Translations under genes and position numbers: made by a program
The notes under the pieces: generated by a model
Seen by the model: only the letters and a program-made list of their open reading frames with translations
Told to the model about the DNA's origin: nothing
The model's database searches: none
Origin: Lepturacanthus savala
Taxonomy: Eukaryota > Chordata > Actinopteri > Scombriformes > Trichiuridae
DNA: 64,000 nt
Direction: 5' to 3'
NCBI GenBank assembly: GCA_030544235.1
Contig: CM060470.1
Span: forward strand, 23,455,856 to 23,519,855
Shown here: positions 46,016 through 58,496 of the stretch, piece after piece
Numbering within the stretch: the first letter of the stretch is position 1
Layout: every line of letters starts with the position of its first letter

Positions 46016-47236
46016 TTAATTAAGGATGGATTAAACCTTTACTGAAACCATGACCTGGTAACTTTGCATCATTGGCTGCACTGTGAGTAGTATTCATTAA
46101 AAAAGTAGCAGATATATTTATTTATTTATTTTAAAGTACATACTTTTGAGGCTTTTGCCTTTATTTGATAGCACAGAGTGGAGGAAAGACATTCAGTAAA
46201 AGGCTGCCTGATGTGAGCAATGATTTCCGAGACATCTCAAAACCTCATATGACACATCTGAAACTATGTGCATGGCTGCACGTCATTAGGAGAAAGCCAC
46301 AAAATACTATCCTCTTTTGTAATTTGAATGAGCTGACCCTTTAAAACATTCACGGTGGACCATAATAACAGTGACGTTAAACTGCTTCACTGAGTCACCT
46401 GGTCCAGACAATGTCTCAGTTCATAATCAAATTACCACCAGATTGCAATCTCTCCAAACAGCTGTCGGCCTCTTAGAGGTGGCCTTGAGGATTCAGAGGT
46501 AGCACGTCTGCTTTGCATCACACCAGCGTTCATCTGATTAAGGTGACGGCACAGCTCACATCCTACTCGCCACCACTGTCGACACTATTAGTGCTAGATC
46601 ACAGACAAAGCAGTGGAAATTACGTTTGAGGGGAAGTTGGCTCATTTGATGTCTGCGCAGTCCATTTTCATTCAAGCATATTTAATTATATTATGGACAA
46701 CCTGAGACTATCTTTGAGAGAATTGATTAGAGCCTTCATTTTTAGTGCTCTTTAGTATGACCTATGATTTTAAAGATGTGATTGCAGCAAGGATCATGTC
46801 TTTATAGAAATTGGTTAAATCTATGGAAGAGAGTAGAATTCAATCCGTTAACACTGTTCTTTCATCAGTGTGGGAGGATGTTGAAGTGCTGGAAATACTT
46901 CTCTCATAATTCAAGGGTCTTCAGTGGTTAACAATCTTTAATAATACCTGTAGAGAAGTGCTGCATCTGGATTTTTAGCACTTTAAGGTGGCTTCAGTTT
47001 TCCAAAGGTTATATTGCAACTATTTGGATTTATTGATTTGAAATTTTATACATTCATGGGGGGCAAAGAGTGAATATTAATGACTTTGGTGATCACTTGA
47101 CCAACAGATCAAAGACAGATTTCAAGAAGAGAAAGTTAAATTGACCTGTCACTGATTGACACCTGGTCATTTATCAATATTATCATTATCTTCACTCATC
47201 CAGATACACATTATTCCCTCTGTAATTATGGTGAGT
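46016..47236. other. Gene-free stretch with a candidate conserved element
   Basis: About 46330-46690 is complex, less AT-rich, non-coding sequence with several developmental-type binding words (TTGCATCA, CTGATTAAGG, TAATTATATTA). It is a candidate regulatory element by texture only. Confidence 0.25.
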
Positions 47237-47237
47237 G

Positions 47238-47265
<28 letters not shown>
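47237..47265. repeat. (CA)n microsatellite
   Basis: About 14 CA units. Confidence 0.9.
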
Positions 47266-47268
<3 letters not shown>

Positions 47269-50200
47269 TACACATGCGCTATGAGTTTCCTATTTCAGGA
47301 CAGTTTTATTCAGATATTTTCAAAGTGTTCTCACATGTCATGATAATTTGATGTTTCCTGCCTCCACAGCGGCTGGGTCAATAACAAATAAAAAGGCACC
47401 ACTGCATAATTATTAGAAAATATAACATGCTCAGTCTTGACAGTTTAATTAAATTCTCCTTCATCAAATTAATTTTTAAGTGTGTTAATGATCTTGCCCC
47501 AGCTGTACTCTGTTCGCAGGTGAAAGGGACAGCTGGTAATAGTAATAGAATTACAAGGGATCAGTGAATGGAAACCTCAGAGTAACAAAGTGCAACACCA
47601 ATTTTGGCCAATCACCTTACTCAGTAACAGGGATTCGCTTAATTAAAACAAGAAAATTATGTAGAGTAGTAGTAAAAAAATTAAAAATGTTAAATTCTAA
47701 TCGTTATCTAAACGTTAAAACCAACTAAGTGTTTCAACACTAGTTGGAGTTCAACCAAATGTGTGAACACAAGTTGGAGTAATTAATTTTTATGAATTTG
47801 ATACTGTAATTCTGTCGTTATCATAGCTTGCATTTGTATAAAGTATCATGAATTGGGCACTGTAAACTTGGAATTGCATTAGTATAGAGCCTCTTTGTAA
47901 TTTATCAAATTTTACCTTTAAAGAGATAAGTGTATATTATAAAAAAAAGGCCTAACCATTGACTGGAGTTGCAAACTAGCCTCAGCTATAAACCCCATAT
48001 ACAATACAACTGTATCATGTTTCTGTTTCTGTGTCATGTTTTCTTTTTCTCCACAGTCTGTGAAGCATTTTGAACACCAATAATAAAAGTATTCTTGGAA
48101 GATAATTCCTAAACCCAGCAGTTATCCAGCTGTGTTAGAAGCCCAGCTGCTGCCCCTGTCCTGTTCTCTGGAGGTTGGACTCCCACGTTGATTTTGCGTT
48201 TTGAGTTTAGTTTCAACTCTCCAAAGATGCAAGTCTCAAAAACTCAAAGCAAAACTGTGCTAAAGTTTTCACAGTCACGGTTACAGCTGAAAACGCTGTC
48301 TGCGTCTGAAATCACATGCTATGCACTACATATTCAATAGTGAATATACTAAAAAGAAAAAAAAAACTGCAGTTTCTCAAATAAACACTAAGGGAGTCAA
48401 TACCCTTAGATACTTTAATACTCTAACTTTATAGAAGAAATAAACATATTTACAGTCTGGTACTAGCCCAGCTCTACACTCATCAAATATGTTCATGCTA
48501 AAAATAAAATGAAATGATGGCCAGTACGGTTAAAGTTTCAAAATATTCACAAACCAACAGGTGACATCATGCAGCCTTGATATGGTCTATGGTATAAAGT
48601 GTGGTCTGTATCTTTTCAAACACACTGAGCTGTAATTATCACTTTACTTCAAGAGTCTCACTGCCGGTTAGAGACATATCACCATGGTAACCAGTGATAA
48701 ACTAAAATCTGAGCTGATGGTATAAATATATTCTGCCTACCAAAGTCAAACCTGATAATACTGAAATATTATTGACGTTACACCAGTACTGCCTTGGTCG
48801 ATGTCCACCATTGTCTATATAATCAAAGCTGTCATCATTCCTACATTGCATTGTGGGATATTCATGCTGGCATGGTGTTGAGTCTTGCAAACTATAATAT
48901 TTCTTATAATATTGGGTTCATACTATAGTGTTGGACATCCTCACATATTGTTTTAGCATACTAAATAGTATGTTAGCATGGATTTTTTGCCAAAGCTGCT
49001 GTCTTATTCATTCTCTACAATGAAATAATTAATCTGCAAGATTTCAAATTACTATTTTGTTGCTAATTTGCTTATTATAAATATACTGTCCTGCATCATT
49101 TACATCATCTACATCAAGTACTTCAACTAATATAATAATGATTATAATAATAATAAAATGTATAAAGGATTGAGTACTGTGTACGATAAGTGATTAAACT
49201 TCCATTTGTTTATTGTCAACCAAAAAAAAACATCCAACATCAATACATCATACAGGTTCAATACTTTATTGAACCAGCTGCTTGGGGAACAGAACACTAC
49301 TCCCCAGTGAATATTGACAATGATCTGGCATTCCACCTACTTAGTGACTGTTGTGATTCCTGCTAAGTGTTGCTGTGACAGTGGTATAGATTTGCCCTGA
49401 TATTCATCATCCAATCACCTTTGTGCTTCACATGAGCTGCGAAAGCTCAACTCCTTAAAGGGTGTTAACAAAGCTGGCGGATGTGCTATTTTTAGAAGTC
49501 TTCCTTGCACAAGCACAAGACATCTGAAGGACACCCACCACAATTCAACAGTTTCTTTTGGTAACTAAGTGTTTGCCTTTTGTCCGTTTTCATTTTAAAA
49601 CCCAGCCTTCATATTTCAGCCTTCATATTTCTATGCACATAAAATTTTGTCTTTTGACAAATTTCTTGTAAATACCATATTTCTGAGAAATACTCCCACC
49701 GCAAAATAGAAAACTAAAACCATAATGCTATTACTGAGTGAAAGAAGATGAATGACTATGCAAACAACAAGCTTAGTGGTTGCAAATTTTCCGTACTTCA
49801 AACTCCCTGTAAGGGCTCATCTCTGCCGGTGGCTGGAATCTCAGCTATGGAGAAGATGATGTTCACCAGATGCTTGAAATCTTATTAGTGCTCTTGAAAT
49901 ATTGATCCATTCGGGAAGGCTTCCTCTGCTCTATATTCTCTGGAGGCCTGTCTCTCAATCATGTCCTCGGCATGTATATGATTCCATGAATACACACGCA
50001 GTTGTTGCTATAATCAGATACAGGGTAGAGACATGGTCTGTGCAACACTAATGATGAAAACACACATGGGCAAGAATATCAACTGTAATATAGAGCTCTC
50101 GTTTTGTCTTTTCTTTTGACAATCACTGCTGTTTTCATCATTTCATCATTATTGCATGAATACTAGTTTAAAGGGTCGTGGAATTGATGTTTCGAGTTTC

Positions 50201-50590
50201 AAGAAATCCCATTAATATCAAAAACAGCACTGAAATACATGCATTGTCTGTGCACCCAGTCCTGATTTGCCTGAACCATGGCGTTCCATTGTTGTCACAT
50301 CATTGAGCCAAGCTGCTGCATTGTGTGAAATGTCCCTATGTTATAACACACATGGGAACTGTAGTTAACTCTCTGACAGTTTTACATGCACTGTCCCGCT
50401 GCTGTAAATACCCACAGTATAGTGCTGCAGGAATGAGTCCTTAGACGCAAATTAATTAGCATTTTAGCACTTCCAATCCCCTTATCTGGAGGTCAGTGTT
50501 TTTTTTTTTTGTTTTTTTTTTGTGTGTGTGTATGTATTTTTTTTATGTATGTGGTTAAAACAAGCTTAAACTGTTGTTCTTCAACATAAA
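47266..50590. other. Gene-free stretch
   Basis: AT-rich with T runs at 50501-50545. No gene, RNA or transposon ends are recognised. Confidence 0.4.
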
Positions 50591-51070
50591 AGTAAGTACC
50601 TCGTACTTGCCAGCGACATGTGTGAAAACGCATATTTAACGACGGCGTGTCCACTTATTTTGTAATCTAATCGCGAGGCATAGCAAGTGGCTCATCAGCT
50701 TGGAACAGTTCCATCTTGTGCAGCAGCTGCGGCTGACCTGCTTCTCCGCGCCATTTGGCTTGCCGCCTATTATTTGAGACGAGCGGAAACCGGGATATGT
50801 GTGACTCGATGAAACTGCTGTGGTGTTTCCTGATAAAAGAAAGATGAGTCTCATAATACACACGGGTGGATTTATCGAGGCGGCTCCTCAGCCTCAAAGC
50901 CATAAACAGAGCTGGCCGGCACTTTGCCGCTGCCAAGTTCTCACCATTAAAGAAGTGAGGCAGGGAAAGGGAGCGATTGTCTGCACCGCTTTGGTTCCCT
51001 CTGGGAAGATGAGCAGCTTGTGATACCTGCATATGTCAGCTGCTGGCCCCTGCTGTGTGGCTCTGTGGAG
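50591..51070. promoter_or_regulatory. Candidate conserved regulatory element, unusually GC-rich for the desert
   Basis: A block of about 480 bases with clearly higher GC and several CpGs than either flank. It contains E-box and GATA-like words (CAGCAGCTG near 50718, GATAAAAG near 50832) and open frames on both strands (121 codons minus) without a recognisable domain. It could be a distal enhancer, a CpG-island promoter of a non-coding RNA, or an exon of an unseen gene. No splice signals or motif decide between these. Confidence 0.3.
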
Positions 51071-51245
51071 GATGTTTAACGCTGAGTGGAATTAATCACA
51101 CCTACAATATCTGACAAGGGATCTATTTTAGTGCAAGAGGACAAAAAAAGAAAATCAAAATCATTTTGACTTTCTTACTGACTTTTGAGGATGTTTCACC
51201 TCGATACTGTGAACTGTGAAAGCAATTTGACTCCTGGGATGTCAA

Positions 51246-52330
51246 GTTGAGTTTATTTCTATAGCCCACAACCACAAATCACAGATTCCCCCTCAGGGAG
51301 TTGTTGCAGTCTCTACAGCAATACAACATCTCCTGTCCTTAGTCCCCTGAATCAAATAAGGGGGAAAAAATGGAAGAAACTGCAGAAAGAGCAACAGAGG
51401 AAGGATCCCTCTTCCAGGACAGGCAGACTTGCAATAAATGTTGTGTACAGAATAAAATACATACATTTGAACAGCAAACAGTGGCAATTCAGGATCGATA
51501 GTGTAGATAATTAATTATCTTATGTTTTATCGGAGCAGTAGTGTCAACTGTGGTTCACAGGCAGGCTGCAGCACTTTTAACAAGATGATGGGGAAGTGCC
51601 AGCTTCCTCTTTCATAGTGAGACAGGGTGATAAATTAAAAGATGATGGAATAATTTGCTTGAATTGTCCTATAAGCACGTTCAGATAGGTATCCAGTGAA
51701 TATATTAATCCAGTAGTGAGCAGCCCAGTAAAAGGCATTTAAAAGTTATCAAAAAATGGTCCGATAAGAGAAGAATCTGTGTAAAGACAATTAAATGTTC
51801 AATTTGGATGCTGCACATCAGAACGGGGTCGAGGGTGTGGTGAGAGAGAACGATTAAATCCAGTAAAGCAAGAAAAGCAATCCAAGGCAATCATCACCTC
51901 TACATGAAAATTAAAATTGCCTACTATGATTACTTTATCTTGTCTTGATAGAAACTCTGAGAATTCAGATAAAAGATACACCAAGATACACTGAAATGTT
52001 TCAGGACTGGCTCTGATGTTTCCAAGATGAGAAAAACTAAGAACATGGCGTTAAAAGGCTGTGTGGTTATGTCTCAGCTCAGGGATGATCAATAAGTTTG
52101 AGTTGAAAATGGCTACTACTCCACCTCCTCAAGGAATATGAGCATTAACATGACTGGGAGGAGTGGATTCATGCAGGTTGATGTATTCCTCAGGATGCAA
52201 CCAGGTTTCAGTAAGACAGAATAAGTCAATAATGTATTCTGATATAATTCTGACTAATACAGATATCTAATATTAAAGAGTCCACATTTTACTCCCCAAT
52301 CCTGTTAGTAGAACAGTTAATGGACATTTT
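51246..52330 (-). mobile_element. LINE remnant with endonuclease domain pieces
   Basis: On the minus strand: an endonuclease segment with EFSEFLSRQDKVIIVGNFNFHV (about 51910-51984), the 'D/N-F-N' part of the APE fold (N replaces the usual GDFN Asp), then SDHFLITF (about 51740). The inverse of 51246-51345 is the LINE 3'-tail type seen elsewhere in fish (TTTATTTCTATAGCxCA; CCTCTGTCCTTAG-like words). The polymerase region is missing, so the element is internally deleted. Confidence 0.6.
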
Positions 52331-53078
52331 AAGACTATCCAAAGAGACAAGTCAGATCACTGTTTGTATACATTTTTTTTAAAAGATAAACGACACAATA
52401 TACTAAAAAGCACATATATTTGCTTCCATTACAGCTCTATTAACAAAATTGGTGTGTAACTGTACATTATTGAGGAATCCAAATATACAGGTATCAAGTC
52501 TAAAAATTAAATTTCTATAGCTATACCAAGATCTTAATGACAAATTATGCACATTTTAAATCCAAAAAACTAAATATTAAAGGTGCACCTGATAAAATAA
52601 TAAATGAATGGGCGATATGAGAAGTACTGAATTGCAGAAGTATTGAGTAATGAGATAGAAAATATATATTTTATATAACCATAATGCTATGGTAATATAC
52701 TATATTTTATATTTTTATATTTACAGTTGTATTGCAACACAATGAGATGTATTATTACTGCATTGTTTCTGGTCAATAGTATTTTATATATATGTCGTCT
52801 ATGGCAATAATTGCAGGTGACATATCCAAACTATCTGTTTGCAAATGCAAGATGTTGATTTAATCTTTTTAAAGTTTAATAATTTTGTCTTAGAACACAC
52901 TTCAAAAAAGTCACCTGTTGCAGGCCCATCATATCCGGGAAAGAAAATTAGGCAAGTGCCTCTGGCCCCAATCTGAAAGGGGGGCCACTGTCAATGGCTG
53001 CTTCTGCATTCAATTAGAAGCAACAGGAAAGACAGGACAGGACAAATAGGAACAATTTCTCCTCCACAAGTGTTACCA
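52331..53078. other. Gene-free stretch
   Basis: AT-rich, with low-complexity TATATTTTATAT patches near 52660-52720 and 52780. No gene is recognised. Confidence 0.4.
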
Positions 53079-53781
53079 TATCTCCTGTCAACAGCATAAT
53101 TGTCAAGCACCATCACCAGCTTTTTGTGGATGAAAGTGGAATTAGACCTAATTTCCCTCATGCTGCCAGAGGCTTCACTTTGTTGTCAAGGTAATTGAGA
53201 ATAAAAAGATAAGTTTTTAATACCAGCATTCTGTGCTAGGTTATCAAACGTTACCCATAATTCCAAGGGGGCATAATTCCATCAAATAAAAGCCTATAAT
53301 TCAGTAATTATATCAACTTCAAATGTGAAATCAGTGTAGGGCAGGTGTGAAACAGCTGCTGAGAGCATCAGACATAGAAATAAAAAAGATGAAAGTTAGG
53401 CACCATGACTGAAACTTCCAGGACAGTGGCCCTATGAATAGCTGGAGACTGGTTAGAGTTGTTATTAGTGTCTCAGACAGTTTGCAAATATGGGACTTGT
53501 TGACATTAACTACAGCATAGTGGAGACCCACTGATCTCTGGGGGTGTAAAAATCATATAGAGATGTTTTTATTTGATGGAATTATGGCCCTTTGGAATTA
53601 TGGGTAACTCAGTATAACTTTGTGTAGAATGCATGTTTTAAGAACTTATTATTTCTTAGTGTCAATCGCTTTGACAACGAAAGTGAAGCCTCCAGCAGCA
53701 TGAGGGAAATTAAGCGTAATTCCACTTTCAGCCACAGTGAGCTCATTGTGCAGTTTGACAGATAGTCTCCTGACAGAAGAT
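53079..53781. repeat. Large imperfect foldback repeat
   Basis: Arms 53079-53291 and 53567-53781 are inverse of each other over more than 200 bases with moderate divergence. Shared words: TCTCCTGTCA, GTGGATGAAAGTGGAATTA, TAATTTCCCTCATGCTGC, AGGCTTCACTTT, GTTGTCAA, TTACCCATAATTCCAA, CATAATTCCATCAAATAAAA. The 275-bp spacer is non-coding. No transposase or clear target duplication is visible, so it may be a foldback transposon or an inverted segmental duplication. Confidence 0.75.
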
Positions 53782-53814
53782 ACTGAAACAACTATGTAGG
53801 AGAATTTTGTCCCG

Positions 53815-54165
53815 GTGGTTGAAGACCATTTGCTAACTACAGAACCATCTCAAACCTCACCTTTCTCTCCAAGGTGCTTAACAAAGTCATTGCCTCTCAG
53901 CTCCAGGACCATCTGAATGATGATAACCCGTTTGAAAGGCTATCGTTCAGGCCATAGCTCTGAGACATTCTCTCTCAGGGTGATGAACTGATGACAGGTG
54001 ACACAGGATCACCATCATTGCTCGTCCTCCTCGACCTGACAGCAGCATTTAACATGGTGGACCACACCAAATCTCCTGGAGTGCCTCCAAAACAATGTTG
54101 TTCTCTGCAGTAGTTTCATTCCTACCTCTCAGTAAGGTCAAACTGCTCCTACAACGTGCACTTAG
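53815..54165 (+). pseudogene. L2/CR1-type LINE reverse transcriptase fragment
   Basis: In broken + frames: NYRTISNLTFLSKVLNKVIASQLQDHL (53838 onward), then SPSLLVLLDLTAAFNMVDH (about 54010-54065). This is the start of the polymerase domain of L2-type elements. A stop replaces a residue at about 53956, and both ends are missing. Confidence 0.75.
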
Positions 54166-54384
54166 CTGCAGAAATGAGAATACAGCAAAGTTATCTAGTT
54201 ACTGATAATGAGAAGCAAAAGCACTGAACATCACGGACGTTTTGATTATCGCAAATAACCAATGACCAATATGCTGACTGTCTGTGAATACATCAGTCCA
54301 TTGGTAAATGTACCTTATAAATATTCACAGAATATGTTTGATAATACAAACATATTCAACAATTTGTCGAATCAATTGGTTGCC

Positions 54385-54690
54385 AGCTATTAAATTATTC
54401 AACAACTATTTTGATAATCGATTAATTCTTTTGAGTCATTTATAAGAGTTAAATGTCAAACTTCTCTGGTTCCAGCTTCTCAAATAAGAATCTTTTTCCC
54501 TGGTTTCTTTAGTCTTCTGTAATATTGATGATCTTTAGGTTGTGGACTAAAGATCAAACAAAAAAAATAAATTTTAGGTTGAATCTTCAACGCTGGGAAA
54601 TAGTGATCGGCATTTTACACCATTAATAAATCAAATAACTAATAGATTAATCATTTCAATAAACGATTGATTAATCAACTATCAAAATAA
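54385..54690. mobile_element. hAT-like MITE
   Basis: Ends with TTTTGATAATCGATTAAT and AATCATTTCAATAAACGATTGATTAATCAAC are imperfect inverses. The interior words (AAATGTCAAACTTCTCTGGTTCCAGCTTCTCAAAT, GTAATATTGATGATCTTTAGGTTGTGGAC) are those of the widespread fish 'CGATTAATCG' MITE related to 21852-22177. Confidence 0.6.
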
Positions 54691-54699
54691 TGATGGTGC

Positions 54700-57600
54700 T
54701 ATAAAATGTGCAGTGTCAAGTTGGAATTATCAATGGTGGTGTTGTTTCCATTCTCGCTCAGTCTGTTATCTGATGGTTTGATCAAACAAAGGACACAATA
54801 ACAATGTCTTCACTTAATCACATGCTATTAGAGGGCATCTATTTCACCCTTTATTACATTGGATAAATGCCAAAAAAAGGCATTCATGCAAAGGAGATTT
54901 GATTCAGCACTGCAGAATGTCCACATACCAGTGCCAACCTGACAGCAGTGGGAAATGAAAAGCAAATACCCATAATTGCCTTTAACACGATACCCAGTAG
55001 TGCCAGTGCAGGGTCTATAAATGTCAGTGAAAAGGAAAGTTGCGAAAGATGAAAACATGGCAGGCTTATATATATTTTCCTTCTCAATCTACTTATCAGC
55101 CTTGACATTTTTATTAATCACAACCACAATATTTCCAGAACTTTTGCTAACCTTAATTAATGTTACCTTATTATAATTGAAAGGCAATATATGCAGAAAT
55201 ATGGATCCATGAAATTAGCTGTCCAAAGCCAGCACCTCACTTTCTGTTCACCTTTTGTTTTTCGTATCTTTTTCATCCTTTAAAGGACAATTTTTGTCTT
55301 GCATTATCACTTGTTGTACTGTAAGAAATGAGGGACAATAGCCACAGTGTTAATTCATTTAAAAATGAATTTTAGACTTCAGCTAAGACGATGCTTTAGC
55401 AATCTGCAAATTAACTGGGTATCCTCCAAAATAGCCAATTAATGAGTTTACTTAAGACTGTTTGTTCACCCTAAATTGCAATAAATTATTGTAAAATCAT
55501 TACGGTGACCATTAGAGAGACTTATAGAAATGCAAATCAGTTATTTAAATGTATTTTAATTTCCACCCAAAGTTGTGGTTTGAATATCCAATTAATCATC
55601 TTTAACCTCTGTCCATGGTTCTAATCATGAAATTGACATATTTTGGAACTTTCCAGGACATGTCCCATTGTTGATGGACTGACAGGCCATAAGTCTATGT
55701 CGAATGTGTCCATGCTTCTCTTTCTCTGAAAAGATCTTTGCAATGTTTTTCAGCTTTGTCTTTTTAAAGGGCGCAAGGTTGAGTAATTAGCAGTTTTTCA
55801 TTGTTATTTAATTTACAATTCAAATAATGTGCCTGCACTTGTATTCATTCACTAGATTTATCAAATGCATAATTTTGTTATGTCATTCCTTAGAGGCAAA
55901 GCTTTTATCCAGGAGAAACATTCATTTGAATGTCTAAGTGCTCAGTAATTGCTAGTGACAGTCAAGGAAATTACTTTGATGGACAATTTTCTTTGTTTGA
56001 TTTTAAATGGTAAATTGTTTTCAATAAGCAGGTCAGCTCTTCCCCCGCTCAAGTGTTACTTTGCTTATATGTTTCTAACTGTAACTGTACTAGTTATGTT
56101 ATATGACGTATCAGGGTCAAATGGGCAGAATAAAAGTGGAATGAGGTGCAGATGCAATATTTGAGTCATTGAAACCATGTGATTGCAAAGTAAATCTAAT
56201 AAAAAAGGATTCAAACTTTTTTTTTTTTGTTTTTTGTTGAAGGCTCCCTTATTTCATGATGAGTCAGTCAGTGATCTGAGGTGAGAAGGTACATGGTGAA
56301 AGGTAAATTAGTATAGCAGCTTTCTAGTCAGCATGCAGCATGCAAATAAATAATGCCAGCACCAACCAATAAATGGCAGATAATTGCAGGGCAGCTTTAT
56401 TGCAATGTCAAAATAAAATCAATTGGCAAAAACTGCACATAGAATTGCCCTCAATTCAAAGTGGCTCATTAGACATTACCAGCTTCCCTTTAAAAACAGC
56501 TTATATAAAAATCAACTCACAGCCTTAGCCTTGTCAAAAGTATTTTGGTAGTAGAAGTTGTGTGAGAATGACTGTTAAAGGTGAAGTCCACGATTCAGCC
56601 TCTGCTCTATAAATGGGAAACAAACAAAATGGCCTCACACTGAGCCACACAACAATACTGTGCTTTCATACAGCCAAGAAACAACTCTATTTGGTCTTCG
56701 CAACACCTGCATATTCTTCAAACAATCAATTATATTATTCATTACCCAGCATGTATTGTGAATTCTGTGTCAAATATTAAACAGTATTTTAGTCTTGATT
56801 TGGTGCATCGGCTCTCATATTCGGTGTTTCCATGACCTCCTTGATATTTAGCCTTCACCGGCCACACTTTTACTTCAGCTCTGTGCCATTTGGCACTTCA
56901 ATTGGCACTTGTGTGAGCTTGTGTGCTGAGAGGCTGCCCACATGGACTTATATAACTGAGTTAGTTAGAGACATTAAAACCCAACGACATGGTGGAGAGA
57001 GAGAGATGCAAAAAATGAGCAAAAAGCTGCAAATTAGGCAGCAGCCATAAATTCCCACAGAACCAGTGTCTCATCTCTTTACAGCGAGACATTTAATTCA
57101 TCCTTGCAAGTATATCAAAACTATTGCTCAGATTTTATGTAGTGCTGGATACTATTGTGGCTTTTCCCGAAATTATATGTTGTACACTCACCCATCAGTA
57201 CAGCGGAGTGAAATTAATTGTCCGTGATTTTGTGATGACTTGGCACAATATGTAGACAAGAAGTATATTACACATCGCTTTTGCCAAACTCCTCCAAACT
57301 GCAAATGTATAAGCACTCAACTGTTATGAAATGGGGAACTAATGTATATAAAATAGGTTTATTTACACCATGACAATAATAACTAAAGAACACAGCTGCA
57401 GAGCAGGATTTTTAACACCAAGAGAAAAGTTCACCAAAAGGGCAGATGCAGATCTATAGCAAAAGAAGCACAAAATCACACCTGTCAACACCTTCCTTTA
57501 AAGGAAAGGGTGATAAACCTACCAATGTCTGGGAAAAAAACATGACCAATCAAGAAAACATACAAAATGTCTATCAAAATGGCTCCCTATACTAATTTAA

Positions 57601-58407
57601 CCTTTTAGCCTCAGAGGATTGACCTCACTCCATCACAATAATTTTTCCTGTACCATTTTTATGTACGTATTTTTGACAAATCAAATGTCGACATTTCAGA
57701 CGTGATGTAGTTCAATGTTCCTCATAAGTTTCATTATATTAGCAGGAGGAGGAGGGTTGGACGTATGAATCAATGATTTGTTTTATGGACTGAAATAGGA
57801 AAAGTTGCAGGAGACGATTGCTCGACACCTTGTGTTAAGGTGGCCTGTGTTAAAATGCTTACATATTGGAATGATAATGTGGATTGCACATCTGTCTACA
57901 AAAGCAAGGAGTTTCTGCATATCTATCTGACTAGATCAACCTCAGCTTTTGCATATAGCTCACACATGGCACAATGGTGTGTGTGTTTGTAGAATTTTTT
58001 TTAATTGATATTCAAGTTAAAATCCCATAGACTTTGTATACTTCAGCGCTATCGTACAGCAGAGCTTTCGTTACAGCGTAAAGCTCCATATCACGGCACT
58101 CCTCCTCATATTGCTTCCCAGGACTTTCGTTATAATTCAAAACTCACAATCCATGATCCACAATCATAAAAACACTCAATCCACAGAGAAACATACACAG
58201 CCTGTATTCAGAAACTGTGCCCTAAAACAAACAGTCATGACTTATATGAATTTATGATGTCACTACTATACAGTCACCACCAACACCCGCCATAGCCACT
58301 TAAAGATGGATATATAGGAGGAGATATCAGCAACGCTAACCAGCTAGTTTGAGAGAGGTAGAGGTAGAATTAAAGCAATCACACATTAAACTATGACAAA
58401 GTTTTGA

Positions 58408-58409
<2 letters not shown>
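54700..58409. other. Gene-free stretch with candidate conserved elements
   Basis: No gene. About 55135-55620 is rich in TAATTA, TTAATGAG and an octamer-like ATGCAAAT (55531-55538), a texture common in conserved developmental enhancers; this is inference. A T run lies at 56218-56232. Confidence 0.25.

Positions 58410-58491
<82 letters not shown>
58410..58491. repeat. (TA)n microsatellite
   Basis: About 41 TA units. Confidence 0.95.

Positions 58492-58496
<5 letters not shown>

Noticed and set aside
50667..51032. 121-codon minus-strand ORF in the GC-rich block
   Set aside because: Kept as a possible regulatory block instead. Long frames are expected in GC-rich sequence, and no motif or splice site supports a protein.
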